This document shows, piece by piece, positions 52,529 to 61,296 of a stretch of DNA of 62,217 nucleotides; position 1 is the first letter of the stretch; each line of letters opens with the position of its first letter. This DNA is from Pseudorhodobacter antarcticus. Its GTDB lineage: Bacteria > Pseudomonadota > Alphaproteobacteria > Rhodobacterales > Rhodobacteraceae. The DNA lies in NCBI RefSeq assembly GCF_900110135.1, contig NZ_FOCO01000020.1, positions 1 through 62,217 on the forward strand, given 5' to 3'. The notes below the pieces were generated by a model, which had not been told where the DNA came from, ran no database searches, and saw only the letters and a program-made list of their open reading frames with translations. Both the position numbers and the translations under genes were made by a program.

Positions 52529-54880
52529 CTAGTGCGAATAATGTTTAAGGGAAAGCATGTTCGGGCCGACCTCGGCATCCACGGGGAATGGAACCGGGCA
52601 GTCGATGTTGAACAGATGCTTGAGAAGTTGCGGCACAGCCTGCATGATCTTCTTCATGCCGGGGATGACGGTATCAACGATGTCAGGCTGCATGTCAGCC
52701 CACACACAGTCATGTACGGTGTTGACCAGCAGCGCCCTGCCGTTGAAGTTGTCGTTCTTGACGAACCAGCGCCATAGGAAGCCAAGGATCATCTGAACGA
52801 TCTCCCCGCCTGTTCCCTGTACGGGATAGTTCTTCAACTCTGGTGGGCTGAACGTATCAGTGATGCCCTTGCTACGCATAAACGCGGGGGCATCCCAGCT
52901 ACGCCAACTGTATAGGGTGCCTGTTGGTGACTGCCATGTGCCTCTGCGGTACACACGCCAGCCTCTATCTGCATCGCGGAAAGGCTCTGAGGTGGCGTTC
53001 ACCTCTTTCTCTACATCCGCGTTGAACTTCACTACACCGGGGTATTCCTTTTCCTCGGCTTCGATCATTTCCTTTACGTCGTCCAGTGGGATACCATTCT
53101 TCTCTGAGATAGAATTGGCCCCTGCACCGTATGCACGCTCAAAGCTGAATGACTTGCAGTTCCGGCGTTCTGCGTTCCACTTGGCGTAGTCTGGTGCGTC
53201 TTCGTTCTTGCAGTGGAACAGTGCGAACTCATAGGACACGCTGTTCTTCAACGACACGCGCTTGCAGTGGAAGTCGATCTTCAAGTTCAAGTCACGGATT
53301 AGGTTCACATCACCGCTGAGTAGACCCTGCACAACCACTTCAAGCTGGCTGTAATCCAACTCACCCATAACGCCGTTCTCAAAGCGGCTGATGAACACTG
53401 CTTTCACATCTGACTTCTGACCTGTCGGGATGTTCTGCATGTTCGGGTTATTGGCTGATAGCCGGGTCGTCACTGTGCTTGTGTGGTTAAGACTGTGATG
53501 AACGATGTGATCTTCTTTCTGTACGCACGTTAGCATCCCAACGTACATCTTCTTCTTTGTATCGTATCGGACGTAGTAGGTGCCGATCTCCTTACTGAGA
53601 GCCTGCCACTTGCCCATCAGCTTTAGGAACGGCACATCACGGTTTGCAAGGATAGCGATGATGTCAGAACCCGTACCATACACAGGCTTGCCCATGCCGT
53701 CTGTCAGCTTACCTTTCCAATCGGAATCAGGCTTGGTGTAACCGGGCAACTCGTAGAAGAAGTCTTGGTACTTCACCTTCAACTCACCGGGAACATCCAC
53801 GTTCTTGAACTTGCCATCGCCCTTCTTCTTGCCGGATAGGTAAGTGTCTTGCTTGCGGCTTTCTGGACCGGGGCAATATAGGTATCCTGTCTCAACCCCA
53901 TCCAAAGTCTCTGGGACACACTTTGATACATCAACAGGCTCCCCACCAAACAACGGCCACCGCGCCGTAGCCTTGAGCCTAGCAAGCTGCCCGGTTGCCT
54001 CGTCCAGATACGTCGTCTGCTTCTGGTAGCGGATCGTGCCACCGTACAGCAGGCAGGAGATATGCACGTTGCTGCCCCAGCTAAACCCGACTTCATCCGG
54101 GATGTGCTTGATGTACTCTTGCAGCCCTGCCTCAGCTTCATTGAACTCTGCGGTGCGCAGGATCAGGTCCGCCTTGGCGCGGGCGGTGTCGATCTTGACG
54201 CCGTTGAACTCCATTTCTGTTGTGGCACACAGCCCGTCCATCCGGGCCTTGATTGCAGCAGTCATGTTCAGGTCTTCGGCCTCTTTGATCTGCCCCAGAT
54301 AGATCAACTCAGTGTTGCCGATGTCGCCGCTGTTCCGGCCTTCGTCCTCTGTGCCAATGAGGTAGTCTTCGAGCAGCGCCGGGTCGATCTGGGATGTCAG
54401 ATAGCCTGCTTCCCATAGCGCCTTGATACCGTCGATCTTCTTGCGGCCCCCGTATTCCTCAATGATGTTGTCCATAGCGGCCATCTGGCTACGCTGGCTC
54501 TGGGCATTAACGAGGTAGTAGCCGTACTGCGTACACCAAACCCTGCCGCCACGCTTGTAAAACGCCTTAAGGTCTGGGTTGTCGTTGCACATCTCATACA
54601 GCAGGTCAAACTTGATGTTGTGGCCGACAAGTACCGTTACATCATCTGGGATACGCAGGTAGTTGTCTTTGGTCTTGCCCTTGAAATACTCCATGCTGGC
54701 ACGGGTATCGCCCTGCTTCTTCCAGCCACGCATGACGACGTAGTTCAATGGATGGAACGGGTTGGCCTTGCGCTTGTGGCTCTGGTGTGTCTCCGTTTCG
54801 CTGTCGAAGACTAAGTACACATCGCCGGGGTTAGGGTTTGGCGCAGGAACGCCATTGCTGTGCATGGGAAGGATACTCAC
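52529..54880 (-). CDS. Family A DNA polymerase (T7 gp5-like)
   Basis: About 783 residues. The 3'-5' exonuclease DxE motif (FDSETET) is near residue 25 and VGHNIKFDLLYE follows. Palm motif A MGELDYSQLEVVV is near 509, finger motif B RRNCKSFSFERAYGAG near 573, and motif C NTVHDCVWAD near 722. It is therefore a replicative polymerase with proofreading. GTG at 54880 overlaps the preceding stop (GTGA); a GTG at 54892 and ATG at 54865 are alternatives. The presence of DnaN in the same phage raises the question of its processivity factor. Confidence 0.93.
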   Translation of the reverse strand: MSILPMHSNGVPAPNPNPGDVYLVFDSETETHQSHKRKANPFHPLNYVVMRGWKKQGDTRASMEYFKGKTKDNYLRIPDDVTVLVGHNIKFDLLYEMCNDNPDLKAFYKRGGRVWCTQYGYYLVNAQSQRSQMAAMDNIIEEYGGRKKIDGIKALWEAGYLTSQIDPALLEDYLIGTEDEGRNSGDIGNTELIYLGQIKEAEDLNMTAAIKARMDGLCATTEMEFNGVKIDTARAKADLILRTAEFNEAEAGLQEYIKHIPDEVGFSWGSNVHISCLLYGGTIRYQKQTTYLDEATGQLARLKATARWPLFGGEPVDVSKCVPETLDGVETGYLYCPGPESRKQDTYLSGKKKGDGKFKNVDVPGELKVKYQDFFYELPGYTKPDSDWKGKLTDGMGKPVYGTGSDIIAILANRDVPFLKLMGKWQALSKEIGTYYVRYDTKKKMYVGMLTCVQKEDHIVHHSLNHTSTVTTRLSANNPNMQNIPTGQKSDVKAVFISRFENGVMGELDYSQLEVVVQGLLSGDVNLIRDLNLKIDFHCKRVSLKNSVSYEFALFHCKNEDAPDYAKWNAERRNCKSFSFERAYGAGANSISEKNGIPLDDVKEMIEAEEKEYPGVVKFNADVEKEVNATSEPFRDADRGWRVYRRGTWQSPTGTLYSWRSWDAPAFMRSKGITDTFSPPELKNYPVQGTGGEIVQMILGFLWRWFVKNDNFNGRALLVNTVHDCVWADMQPDIVDTVIPGMKKIMQAVPQLLKHLFNIDCPVPFPVDAEVGPNMLSLKHYSH

Positions 54881-55407
54881 CGCAGCGGCCACGGGTATTT
54901 GGCTGTTATCTTGTCGATGTACTTTTGGAGCATCTGTTCGTCAACGCTGTTGCCAACACCGCCCCCAACACCGCCCCAGCGTTCACGATTAACGGTGTGC
55001 TGCTTGTCAGCCGCGTCCCGTAAGAACCGCTTGTCTATAGTAAGAGCACCCCTTGCCCAGAACACATTAGACACGGCCATGGAGTGGTATTCCATCATGC
55101 TCTGTATGCTTATGTCGCCGCCCCGATATATCAGGTTCAACGGCAAGCCCCGTACTGTGAACGCGCCCTCTGTAGCAATGAACCCGCCAGTTGGTCCGTA
55201 AGAGGTAGTGTCGGGCCACGGCACCCCCCACCCCGCAGCGTTTTCTACAACTACGTCAATATCCTTTACAGGTTGACCTAGCAAAGTATCGCGTAACGCC
55301 CCGCCAGCGATAACGTAACTCATGCGGAAGGGGTGATGTTTATAGTGTTCGTATATAGCGTCGTCCACTTCTTCCATGAACGCGATCAGTTCCAGTATCT
55401 TACTCAT
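54877..55407 (-). CDS. Nucleotidyltransferase of the tRNA/poly(A) polymerase type
   Basis: 176 residues. YVIAGGALRDTLLGQPVKDIDVVV is the classic GG-RD-DxD signature of the polymerase-beta nucleotidyltransferase fold. The protein is far shorter than CCA-adding enzymes and lacks their RNA-binding tail. ATG at 55407 overlaps the ligase end by 8 bp. The substrate is unknown; the phage carries no tRNA that I can see. Confidence 0.75.
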   Translation of the reverse strand: MSKILELIAFMEEVDDAIYEHYKHHPFRMSYVIAGGALRDTLLGQPVKDIDVVVENAAGWGVPWPDTTSYGPTGGFIATEGAFTVRGLPLNLIYRGGDISIQSMMEYHSMAVSNVFWARGALTIDKRFLRDAADKQHTVNRERWGGVGGGVGNSVDEQMLQKYIDKITAKYPWPLR

Positions 55408-56296
55408 AGCTTGGCTCCATCTTGTCCTCCCGCCAATGCTGGAAGGTGGGCTGTCGCAACGCTGTGTAGCTGTCGTCGCGCTTGTACTTGATCGTGGCGA
55501 TACGTGGCTGGTCGATATGCCCAATGGGTCCACAAACATCCCACCAATATTTGCGGTCAGCGTGTGACATCTTCCCCGGCCCGATACCAATCTCTGTGCC
55601 GTGGAAGTCCGCTAGGATACGACCGACCATACCAAGGGGTACGCCGTGCTCAGAGACAGCTTCTTCAAATCCGTTGATGCGCAGGTCCACCGTGGGATCG
55701 AACACAACCTTCTGGTAATCCCAATGCCGTGTACCGGGCTTGAACAGCGCAGAAGCACTGCGGGCGATGTAGCCCTCAATCTTGGCTGCGTCTGGCCGGG
55801 TACTCGCTACATCCAGTTGACGCATCAAGTCTTCTTCGTCGCGGCACAGCGATTGGTGTACCATACGGGCAGTATCCGTCTGCACTGTCCGCAGGATACC
55901 GCGCAGGATACGCTGCCGCAGAAACCACGGTGCGTCACAGTGATTGCTGTAGTCAAAGAAGTTCAGGATAAGGTCGTCCTGTGGCACCTTGCGGCGCACC
56001 ACCCCACTGACATCCTTGAAGTCGGTGAAGGTCTTGTGCGTAACCTCTGCCACAAAGGTCGTTGGCCCTGTAATTGAGATGCCGTGCTCTGACAGTGATC
56101 GCAGGAACGCACCTACAACAACATCACAGCTTGGCAGGGGTTCGCCGCTGCGTGACTGCGTTGCCCATTCCATGCCGTGCTCATGGGGTATAACGTCAAT
56201 GCGTACAGGAACACCGTCATGCTTAACGCTCAGGCCGACCGGGAATACCAGCTTTGACGCATCAAAGCCCTTAGCCAGCGGGATGCTTGCTGTCAT
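55400..56296 (-). CDS. ATP-dependent DNA ligase
   Basis: 298 residues. Motif I SVKHDGVPVRI with the adenylated Lys, motif IV-like KIEGYIARS, and motif V TIKYKRDDSYTALRQPTF. Seals nicks during phage replication; T7 gp1.3 is the counterpart. The order of domains and size are normal for a minimal ligase, although the spacing between motifs is long. Confidence 0.8.
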   Translation of the reverse strand: MTASIPLAKGFDASKLVFPVGLSVKHDGVPVRIDVIPHEHGMEWATQSRSGEPLPSCDVVVGAFLRSLSEHGISITGPTTFVAEVTHKTFTDFKDVSGVVRRKVPQDDLILNFFDYSNHCDAPWFLRQRILRGILRTVQTDTARMVHQSLCRDEEDLMRQLDVASTRPDAAKIEGYIARSASALFKPGTRHWDYQKVVFDPTVDLRINGFEEAVSEHGVPLGMVGRILADFHGTEIGIGPGKMSHADRKYWWDVCGPIGHIDQPRIATIKYKRDDSYTALRQPTFQHWREDKMEPSYE

Positions 56297-56667
56297 TTTG
56301 ATGTCCTTTTATGCTCTTGTGGCGGCTCCCGGAACGACAGGTAGTCGTACTGCGGGTTTTGCTGGATGAACAACTCAAGCTGTATAATCAGCCCCGCCGC
56401 CTCATGTGCTATGTGCAGCAGGCCGCTCTCGTCATCGAACATCTGCCCGGTATCACGGCTGCGGCGATGTCTGCGGCAAGCGGAGTTCCAACGATCTGCC
56501 GCAACCTTCATCCAGCTACGCCGCTCGTACTTGAGCATACCGTAATCAAGCACACGGTTTATGACAGACAGTGCTCGTACCATGTCATGCTCAAGTAGCA
56601 GGGGATCGGTTTTGCCTACATCGGCTTTTGCTTCTTGGCTTGGCGCGCCTTCTATGTTTACCGCCAT
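56293..56667 (-). CDS. dATP/dGTP diphosphohydrolase-like protein (DUF5664, MazZ-type)
   Basis: 124 residues. LSVINRVLDYGMLKYERRSWMKV...RWNSACRRHRR...GQMFDDESGLLHIAHEAAGLIIQLE follows the DUF5664 pattern, the family of the cyanophage S-2L MazZ nucleotide hydrolase. It probably shapes the dNTP pool. No PurZ-like gene is in the window, so diaminopurine DNA is not indicated. Confidence 0.7.
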   Translation of the reverse strand: MAVNIEGAPSQEAKADVGKTDPLLLEHDMVRALSVINRVLDYGMLKYERRSWMKVAADRWNSACRRHRRSRDTGQMFDDESGLLHIAHEAAGLIIQLELFIQQNPQYDYLSFREPPQEHKRTSK

Positions 56668-58274
56668 CCTTTGCCATCCTTAATGGTGATGATGCACCGC
56701 TTTGCGTTTGCATACGTTCCGATCATGCTGTGCGACCAGCCCGACAACCCTTTGTTGTAGCCCATGTCCAGCTTGCCATAGACGCCAGCAGTGTAGACGC
56801 CCTCAGTGATACCCGCAGAGTGCGTGTGCGCTGTGTTCGCCTTACCAACTGTGCGTAGGTTCTTGGGGTTGCCGCGTGCGCCGTTCGGGCCGAGGTGGCC
56901 GTGCAGGCCCGCTTCGATCTCACCGAGGATGCGGTAGCTGTCATCCTCCTGCAATATCTCGCAGCTATCCAAGAAGTCCTCAGACAAGTGCAGCGATAGT
57001 GCATGGGTGAAGGCGTGCGGTTCGTCGCCAGCTTCTCTCGCCTTGAAGCAATAGGCGTTCATTTCATGCCAGTACCGGGCGTTAATCGGGTCTGCCATCG
57101 CGGTTGTGTTGCGCAGCCATCCTTCAATGGCCTGATCGTGGTTTGACACAATGATGATGTGCCGGGAATACTCGCGGTACGCTGCTTCATTCAAGAAGGT
57201 AGCCGCGTTCACGATCTCCCTCTCCACCTCGTCTGTACCCTTGACGTACATGCTGTGCAGGAAGTGCGGGTCTTTGATGTTGTGGTGGTTCCGCGCCGTG
57301 AAGTCGATGGTGTCGTGGAAGTGCTGCTCGTGGGGCCGGAGCCTGTCAACAATGCCGCCGAGGTCAAAGACCGCGTGTGCCGTGGGCAGGTCCAGCTTGT
57401 CCATGTGGATGTCGCCGTGGGTGATGGCGAACATACGACAGTTCTCCTGCTCCCCCTTTAGTGTCCAGTAGGAAGTGAGGTCGTAGAAACCGCCAGATTT
57501 ATCAGCGTTCAACTGCCGCGCCCACCACGTCCCGTTGTCGTCCACTTCAACCACCAGCGCACCGAACACATGATGGAAGTCTGCCACCTGTCCTGCTGCT
57601 TTCTGGATGTAGTTGCGTGCCGTGACCGTCCCCGTGGTGTAAAGGAACTTCGCCGGGTCGATCTTCATTGTCGGCACGCTTTCCATGACCAGCTTTGCGT
57701 GCGGGATGATGGCTGATGCCTGTCGGGTGTAGTTCTTGAAGCTGGACAGCGGGTTGATACGCGTCGGGATCACATTCAACTCGCCGCACCAGATCAGATC
57801 AGGCGTTACTTCCAGCGACACATCAGAGGCATACGGCAAGATGCGCGGGTCAAACCAGATGTCGTCGTTGTCTGAGGATTTCTGCGATCCGGGCTTAACC
57901 GACTTGCTGCCGTAGGATGCCTTGTTGTAGGTGTAGCGGCTGATGTGCAACTCTGCATCCCGTGCGGCACAGTATCGCTCTAGCGCAAGGAAGAAGTCTT
58001 CGTTCAACAGCGTGTTGGACTGCGCACTGGTGAACACAAACGTCTTGCCTGTGGCGATGTTGCGCCGCTTGTCCGGGGCATCCAGTGTGCCGCCGATGAT
58101 GGGGCCGGATAGGGCAACAGGTTCAAGGCACTCAGCGTCGATGTCGTTGGCTGTGCGCAGGAAGTCGCCTGTGGTGAACTTCTCGCCGTGGCTGCGAAGC
58201 CATAGCATTGCTGATACCCTGCCCCCGCCATTGGCCGCTAGGGCGTCTTTAACTTGTTCAGCAGACACACTCAT
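56658..58274 (-). CDS. Large replication-module protein, metallophosphoesterase-like candidate
   Basis: 538 residues. THGDIHMDKLD, IIVSNHDQAIEGW and NTAHTHSAGI resemble the GD, GNHD and GHTH blocks of calcineurin-like metallophosphoesterases, in the right order but with substitutions. The N-terminus is helix-rich (VSAEQVKDALAANGGGRVSA). It lies between helicase and nucleotide hydrolase. Conserved large proteins occur at this place in other marine T7-like phages. The catalytic assignment is tentative. Confidence 0.5.
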   Translation of the reverse strand: MSVSAEQVKDALAANGGGRVSAMLWLRSHGEKFTTGDFLRTANDIDAECLEPVALSGPIIGGTLDAPDKRRNIATGKTFVFTSAQSNTLLNEDFFLALERYCAARDAELHISRYTYNKASYGSKSVKPGSQKSSDNDDIWFDPRILPYASDVSLEVTPDLIWCGELNVIPTRINPLSSFKNYTRQASAIIPHAKLVMESVPTMKIDPAKFLYTTGTVTARNYIQKAAGQVADFHHVFGALVVEVDDNGTWWARQLNADKSGGFYDLTSYWTLKGEQENCRMFAITHGDIHMDKLDLPTAHAVFDLGGIVDRLRPHEQHFHDTIDFTARNHHNIKDPHFLHSMYVKGTDEVEREIVNAATFLNEAAYREYSRHIIIVSNHDQAIEGWLRNTTAMADPINARYWHEMNAYCFKAREAGDEPHAFTHALSLHLSEDFLDSCEILQEDDSYRILGEIEAGLHGHLGPNGARGNPKNLRTVGKANTAHTHSAGITEGVYTAGVYGKLDMGYNKGLSGWSHSMIGTYANAKRCIITIKDGKGWR

Positions 58275-58423
58275 GGACGGTGGCCTTTGAACAGCTTGAA
58301 CGCCCGGACGCGCTTGCCCGACGGGCGCTTCATTGTGGGCTGGTTCGCCATAGGGTGACGCAACTGGATCATGCGTGGCTCTGAGTTAGCCACTGCTTGA
58401 AAGAGAACTGTAAAGATGTTCAT
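58271..58423 (-). CDS. Small basic protein between helicase and phosphoesterase-like gene
   Basis: 50 residues (MNIFTVLFQAVANSEPRMIQ...KRPSGKRVRAFKLFKGHRP) with a strongly basic C-terminal half. Both its ends overlap neighbours as ATGA. Possible nucleic-acid binding. Confidence 0.55.
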   Translation of the reverse strand: MNIFTVLFQAVANSEPRMIQLRHPMANQPTMKRPSGKRVRAFKLFKGHRP

Positions 58424-59700
58424 TCGTCGGATGCTCCTGATGTGTCGGCTGTGTAGGGGATGTCCTCGTAGCGCGCCTTTTGCGGGCTGTACTGGACGGT
58501 GGCGCGGGGGTCTTGTGGTGCGCCCTCGCGGCGTATCTTGTTCTTTGGCATACCGATGTAGCGGACGCCTGCTAGACCGGGATCATTGCTGGCCCCGATC
58601 ATCATCATAAAGTCGCACGCACCCTGCTTCCCGGTTTTGCTGTCTTTGAGCATACCGAGCGTAGGGAATTGCAGACCGTCGCCTTCATTGCTGATCTGGG
58701 ATGTCGCCAACCCTGCATGGTCGTACTTCACAGCGAGTTCACGGCCCCACTGATACATACGCTCTAGGCCAAGGTCTGTACGGGCTGAGTCACCAAAGCC
58801 CCGGATGTTGTCGATCATGTCGTAGACGACTAGGCCGGGTTCCTGCTTCTCAATGATGCCCTCGACCGTGAAGCAATCTGCGTTGTGAACGTCGATCACC
58901 CTGATGCGGTCGATAGCACCCATGATGCTGATGTAGGCGTCACGGATGTTGCCGCCGCCGTCCATCTTGATAAGTTCTGACATCGTAGCGCCAAGGGCTG
59001 CTTGATACAGCCGGGGGATGATGCGCTTGCCCGGTCCCTCGTTGTTCAGCCAGATAGCGTTCTGGCCTGTGGGAAGCTGGGCGGCTAGGTGCGTCAACTC
59101 CGACGCAATGAACGTGGTTTTGCCCTTGTCGGGTCGCCCCGCGATGATACCAAAGTCACCGCCGCGCAAGCCCCGGCACGATTGGTTCAGACATTCCAGC
59201 CGCCAACTCAGGCCGCTGTCGTCAATTTCCTCTCGCAGCAAGTCTCCGATGTCGTCCCGGATGTAGTCGATCTCCCGGATACCAGCGTCGGCCTTGAAGC
59301 CGTCCACCAGCCGGGTGATCTCGCCTTGGATGTTCGATAGGTCGCCTGCATCAAACTTAGCCAGCAGGTTCGCTAGGTCTGTTCCCATACGCAGTTCCAG
59401 CATACTCCGCATGATGCCTTTCTTGACATCTTCGGGTACATCCTTGGTCATCACGTTCGACAGGATGCCGTCATACGCCGTGGATTGCTCTGCGGTAAGG
59501 TTCGGGTGCCGTGATCTGAACACAGGCAAGAACGTGGCGTGGTCGATGCGCTCCTGATCCGGGAACATATCGAAGTATTTGCCGAAGTCCGCTAGAATAG
59601 CATTGGTCTGTGGGTCGAGTGCTGATGTCGGTACTCTGCCGCGTATCCGCAGGTAGTCCGACTTGTGTTTGAGGATGCGTAGTAATTGAAGGTCGATCAT
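58420..59700 (-). CDS. Replicative DNA helicase (DnaB/T7 gp4 helicase domain)
   Basis: 426 residues. Walker A AGRPDKGKTTF is near residue 190, a Walker B-like hydrophobic-Asp stretch LVVYDMIDNIRG follows, and RecA-core motifs GLATSQISNEG and RYIGMPKNKIRR come after. The N-terminal 150 residues are helical like DnaB. Primase is encoded separately just upstream, so the bifunctional T7 gp4 is split here. Confidence 0.88.
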   Translation of the reverse strand: MIDLQLLRILKHKSDYLRIRGRVPTSALDPQTNAILADFGKYFDMFPDQERIDHATFLPVFRSRHPNLTAEQSTAYDGILSNVMTKDVPEDVKKGIMRSMLELRMGTDLANLLAKFDAGDLSNIQGEITRLVDGFKADAGIREIDYIRDDIGDLLREEIDDSGLSWRLECLNQSCRGLRGGDFGIIAGRPDKGKTTFIASELTHLAAQLPTGQNAIWLNNEGPGKRIIPRLYQAALGATMSELIKMDGGGNIRDAYISIMGAIDRIRVIDVHNADCFTVEGIIEKQEPGLVVYDMIDNIRGFGDSARTDLGLERMYQWGRELAVKYDHAGLATSQISNEGDGLQFPTLGMLKDSKTGKQGACDFMMMIGASNDPGLAGVRYIGMPKNKIRREGAPQDPRATVQYSPQKARYEDIPYTADTSGASDE

Positions 59701-59864
59701 ACCATGATACCCCTCCCTACGCAGTACAGCGCAGTCTCAGGCACCCACTCGTAGACAAGAGTGGCCTGACTTAGCTGGACAAGGATTATACCGGGGTGCG
59801 ACAGGTAGTTGATACCTGTAGACCAAAGCATAAGCGCGAGTTCATACGTTGTGGCGCAAGTCAT
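59697..59864 (-). CDS. Small protein between primase and helicase
   Basis: 55 residues (MTCATTYELALMLWSTGINYL...). The AGGAG for its ATG is inside leader motif copy 6 (AGGAGCCTGAGAATG). The stop overlaps the helicase start. Hydrophobic, unknown function. Confidence 0.6.
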   Translation of the reverse strand: MTCATTYELALMLWSTGINYLSHPGIILVQLSQATLVYEWVPETALYCVGRGIMV

Positions 59865-59883
59865 TCTCAGGCTCCTATGTGCG
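59855..59883 (-). promoter_or_regulatory. Leader motif copy 6
   Basis: AGGAGCCTGAGAATG on the minus strand. The shared GGAGCCTGAGAA here acts as a properly spaced Shine-Dalgarno sequence. Possible outer stem CGCA/TGCG only. Confidence 0.45.
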
Positions 59884-60672
59884 GTTTGTTATTGCCTCCC
59901 GTATCTGCTGCCTGTGCAGCGCCTTCGGGTCTTTGGCGGTTTGAACGCGGGTGAGCACAACAGGGTACAACCCCATCCTGCCCCTGAGCCGGGTCCATGC
60001 TTTATCGCCAGCACCGTCGGCGTCGAACCACCCAACGACTTCGCCGGATGACTGCGTGATTTGGGCGGCGTGCTCTGGTGTGATAGCTGTACCAAGCACA
60101 GCTACCGCGTTGACGCCTGCCCGGTGAACAGCGATGGCCGACAGCACGTCCTCCACAACCACAACTACCGGGCTATCCCGGTGTGGTGCACGGAAGATTG
60201 TATCTGCGTTGCCAGACATCATGCGGTACTTCGGCCTCTCCTTGAAAACAGCGCGCCCTAGCAGCCCGACCATACCGCCCGTGGGGCCATAGATCGGGAT
60301 CAGCACACGCCGCGTCTTTTCATGCCAGTGCATCCCGTAGGTGCCTGTGGCGTCTTCTGGGGATAGCCCGCCTTTGAGCACCCACTGCCACGCCTCCAAC
60401 GGGCCTGCTGGAAGCGGTACGGCATCTGGGGGCATGTGGGGTAGGGTCTGGGACGACAACACGTCTTCTGCCTGCCTTGCGGCAAGGATTTCAGCTATGC
60501 TGCGCTCCCCGTGTGGTTGAAACTCATTCGCCCCGCACCTGTGGCAATAAAGGCTTACGCCGTTGTGCCCGTTGCTTATCGTGGCGCTGCGATCAGACGC
60601 GCAACACTCGACCTTTTGTTTGGACCCTATTCGCATATTCAGGGCTGATTGTTGCCAGTTCTTCACTGTCAT
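59875..60672 (-). CDS. DNA primase (T7 gp4 primase domain, stand-alone)
   Basis: 265 residues. The N-terminal zinc-binding region (VECCASDRS...SLYCHRCGANEF) and Toprim core (VVVVVEDVLSAIAVHRAG, VVGWFDADGAGDKAW) are clear. It synthesises RNA primers and should pair with the helicase downstream. I chose ATG 60672 (GGGGG three bases upstream); it overlaps the preceding gene by about 80 bp. An ATG near 60639 is an alternative. Confidence 0.85.
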   Translation of the reverse strand: MTVKNWQQSALNMRIGSKQKVECCASDRSATISNGHNGVSLYCHRCGANEFQPHGERSIAEILAARQAEDVLSSQTLPHMPPDAVPLPAGPLEAWQWVLKGGLSPEDATGTYGMHWHEKTRRVLIPIYGPTGGMVGLLGRAVFKERPKYRMMSGNADTIFRAPHRDSPVVVVVEDVLSAIAVHRAGVNAVAVLGTAITPEHAAQITQSSGEVVGWFDADGAGDKAWTRLRGRMGLYPVVLTRVQTAKDPKALHRQQIREAITNRT

Positions 60673-60952
60673 CTGCCCCCTGTTCAAAAAGCTGCACAAG
60701 TGTGTCGCCGTAGTGGCATGTCATCTGTGCTGATGCGGAACCGCCCAGCGTTGAAGTAGACAGCGTGATGCAGGCAGGGTGCTTGGCGCGAGTGTCGGTG
60801 CAGTAGATCACAGCCACGTTGTCGTTGTGGTACTCTACAGTCATACCAAACTTGGCAAGGACGTCGCTCCATCTGCGGTAGACCACTCTTGATGTGAACT
60901 CCGCCGCCGTAATCATAAGCCGCAAGCGGTCGTAGCCGGGTGTATTGTTCAT
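60593..60952 (-). CDS. Early phage protein of unknown function
   Basis: 119 residues (MNNTPGYDRLRLMITAAEFT...), soluble. ATG overlaps the preceding stop as ATGA, and the 3' end overlaps the primase start. No family recognised. Confidence 0.6.
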   Translation of the reverse strand: MNNTPGYDRLRLMITAAEFTSRVVYRRWSDVLAKFGMTVEYHNDNVAVIYCTDTRAKHPACITLSTSTLGGSASAQMTCHYGDTLVQLFEQGADDSEELATISPEYANRVQTKGRVLRV

Positions 60953-61224
60953 GCTGCTGCCTCCCGGCCTATATTTGCAACCCACAGTGTCGCCTCGTAC
61001 CGTTCCGCCGCACGGGCCTTCTTGATAGATTTCTGCAATCGTCGCAGGTCTGCCTCAGTGAGCATAACGGTGCTGTCGCCGTCCCACTGGGCTACCGTAA
61101 CCGCGTACTCGACGCACCGCAGTCCGTTGTTGTACTCTGTGGTGTGTTCCGTGATTGTAAGTGTGTCTTCCTCATCATGGGCGCAGTAAACCTCAGTGAT
61201 GATACGCGCGGTATCTTGGGCCAT
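60949..61224 (-). CDS. Early phage protein of unknown function
   Basis: 91 residues, acidic N-terminus (YCAHDEEDTLTITEHTTEYNNG) and basic helix (LRRLQKSIKKARAAERYE). It is the first gene after the terminator at 61236-61265. Confidence 0.6.
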   Translation of the reverse strand: MAQDTARIITEVYCAHDEEDTLTITEHTTEYNNGLRCVEYAVTVAQWDGDSTVMLTEADLRRLQKSIKKARAAERYEATLWVANIGREAAA

Positions 61225-61235
61225 GTAGCCTCCAA

Positions 61236-61265
61236 TAAAAAGGGCCGAGCACTAATGCCCGACCC
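61236..61265 (-). terminator. Intrinsic terminator after the right-most gene
   Basis: GGGTCGGGC/GCTCGGCCC 9-bp stem (two G-T pairs) followed by five T on the minus strand. It separates the first gene from the replication operon. Confidence 0.8.
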
Positions 61266-61296
61266 TGTGTCCGTAACAACAAGTCTTTGGGGTGCT

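Noticed and set aside
56293-56667. Evidence for a diaminopurine (Z) genome from the MazZ-type gene
   Set aside because: No PurZ-like adenylosuccinate synthetase is encoded, and DUF5664 proteins are common in phages with ordinary DNA.
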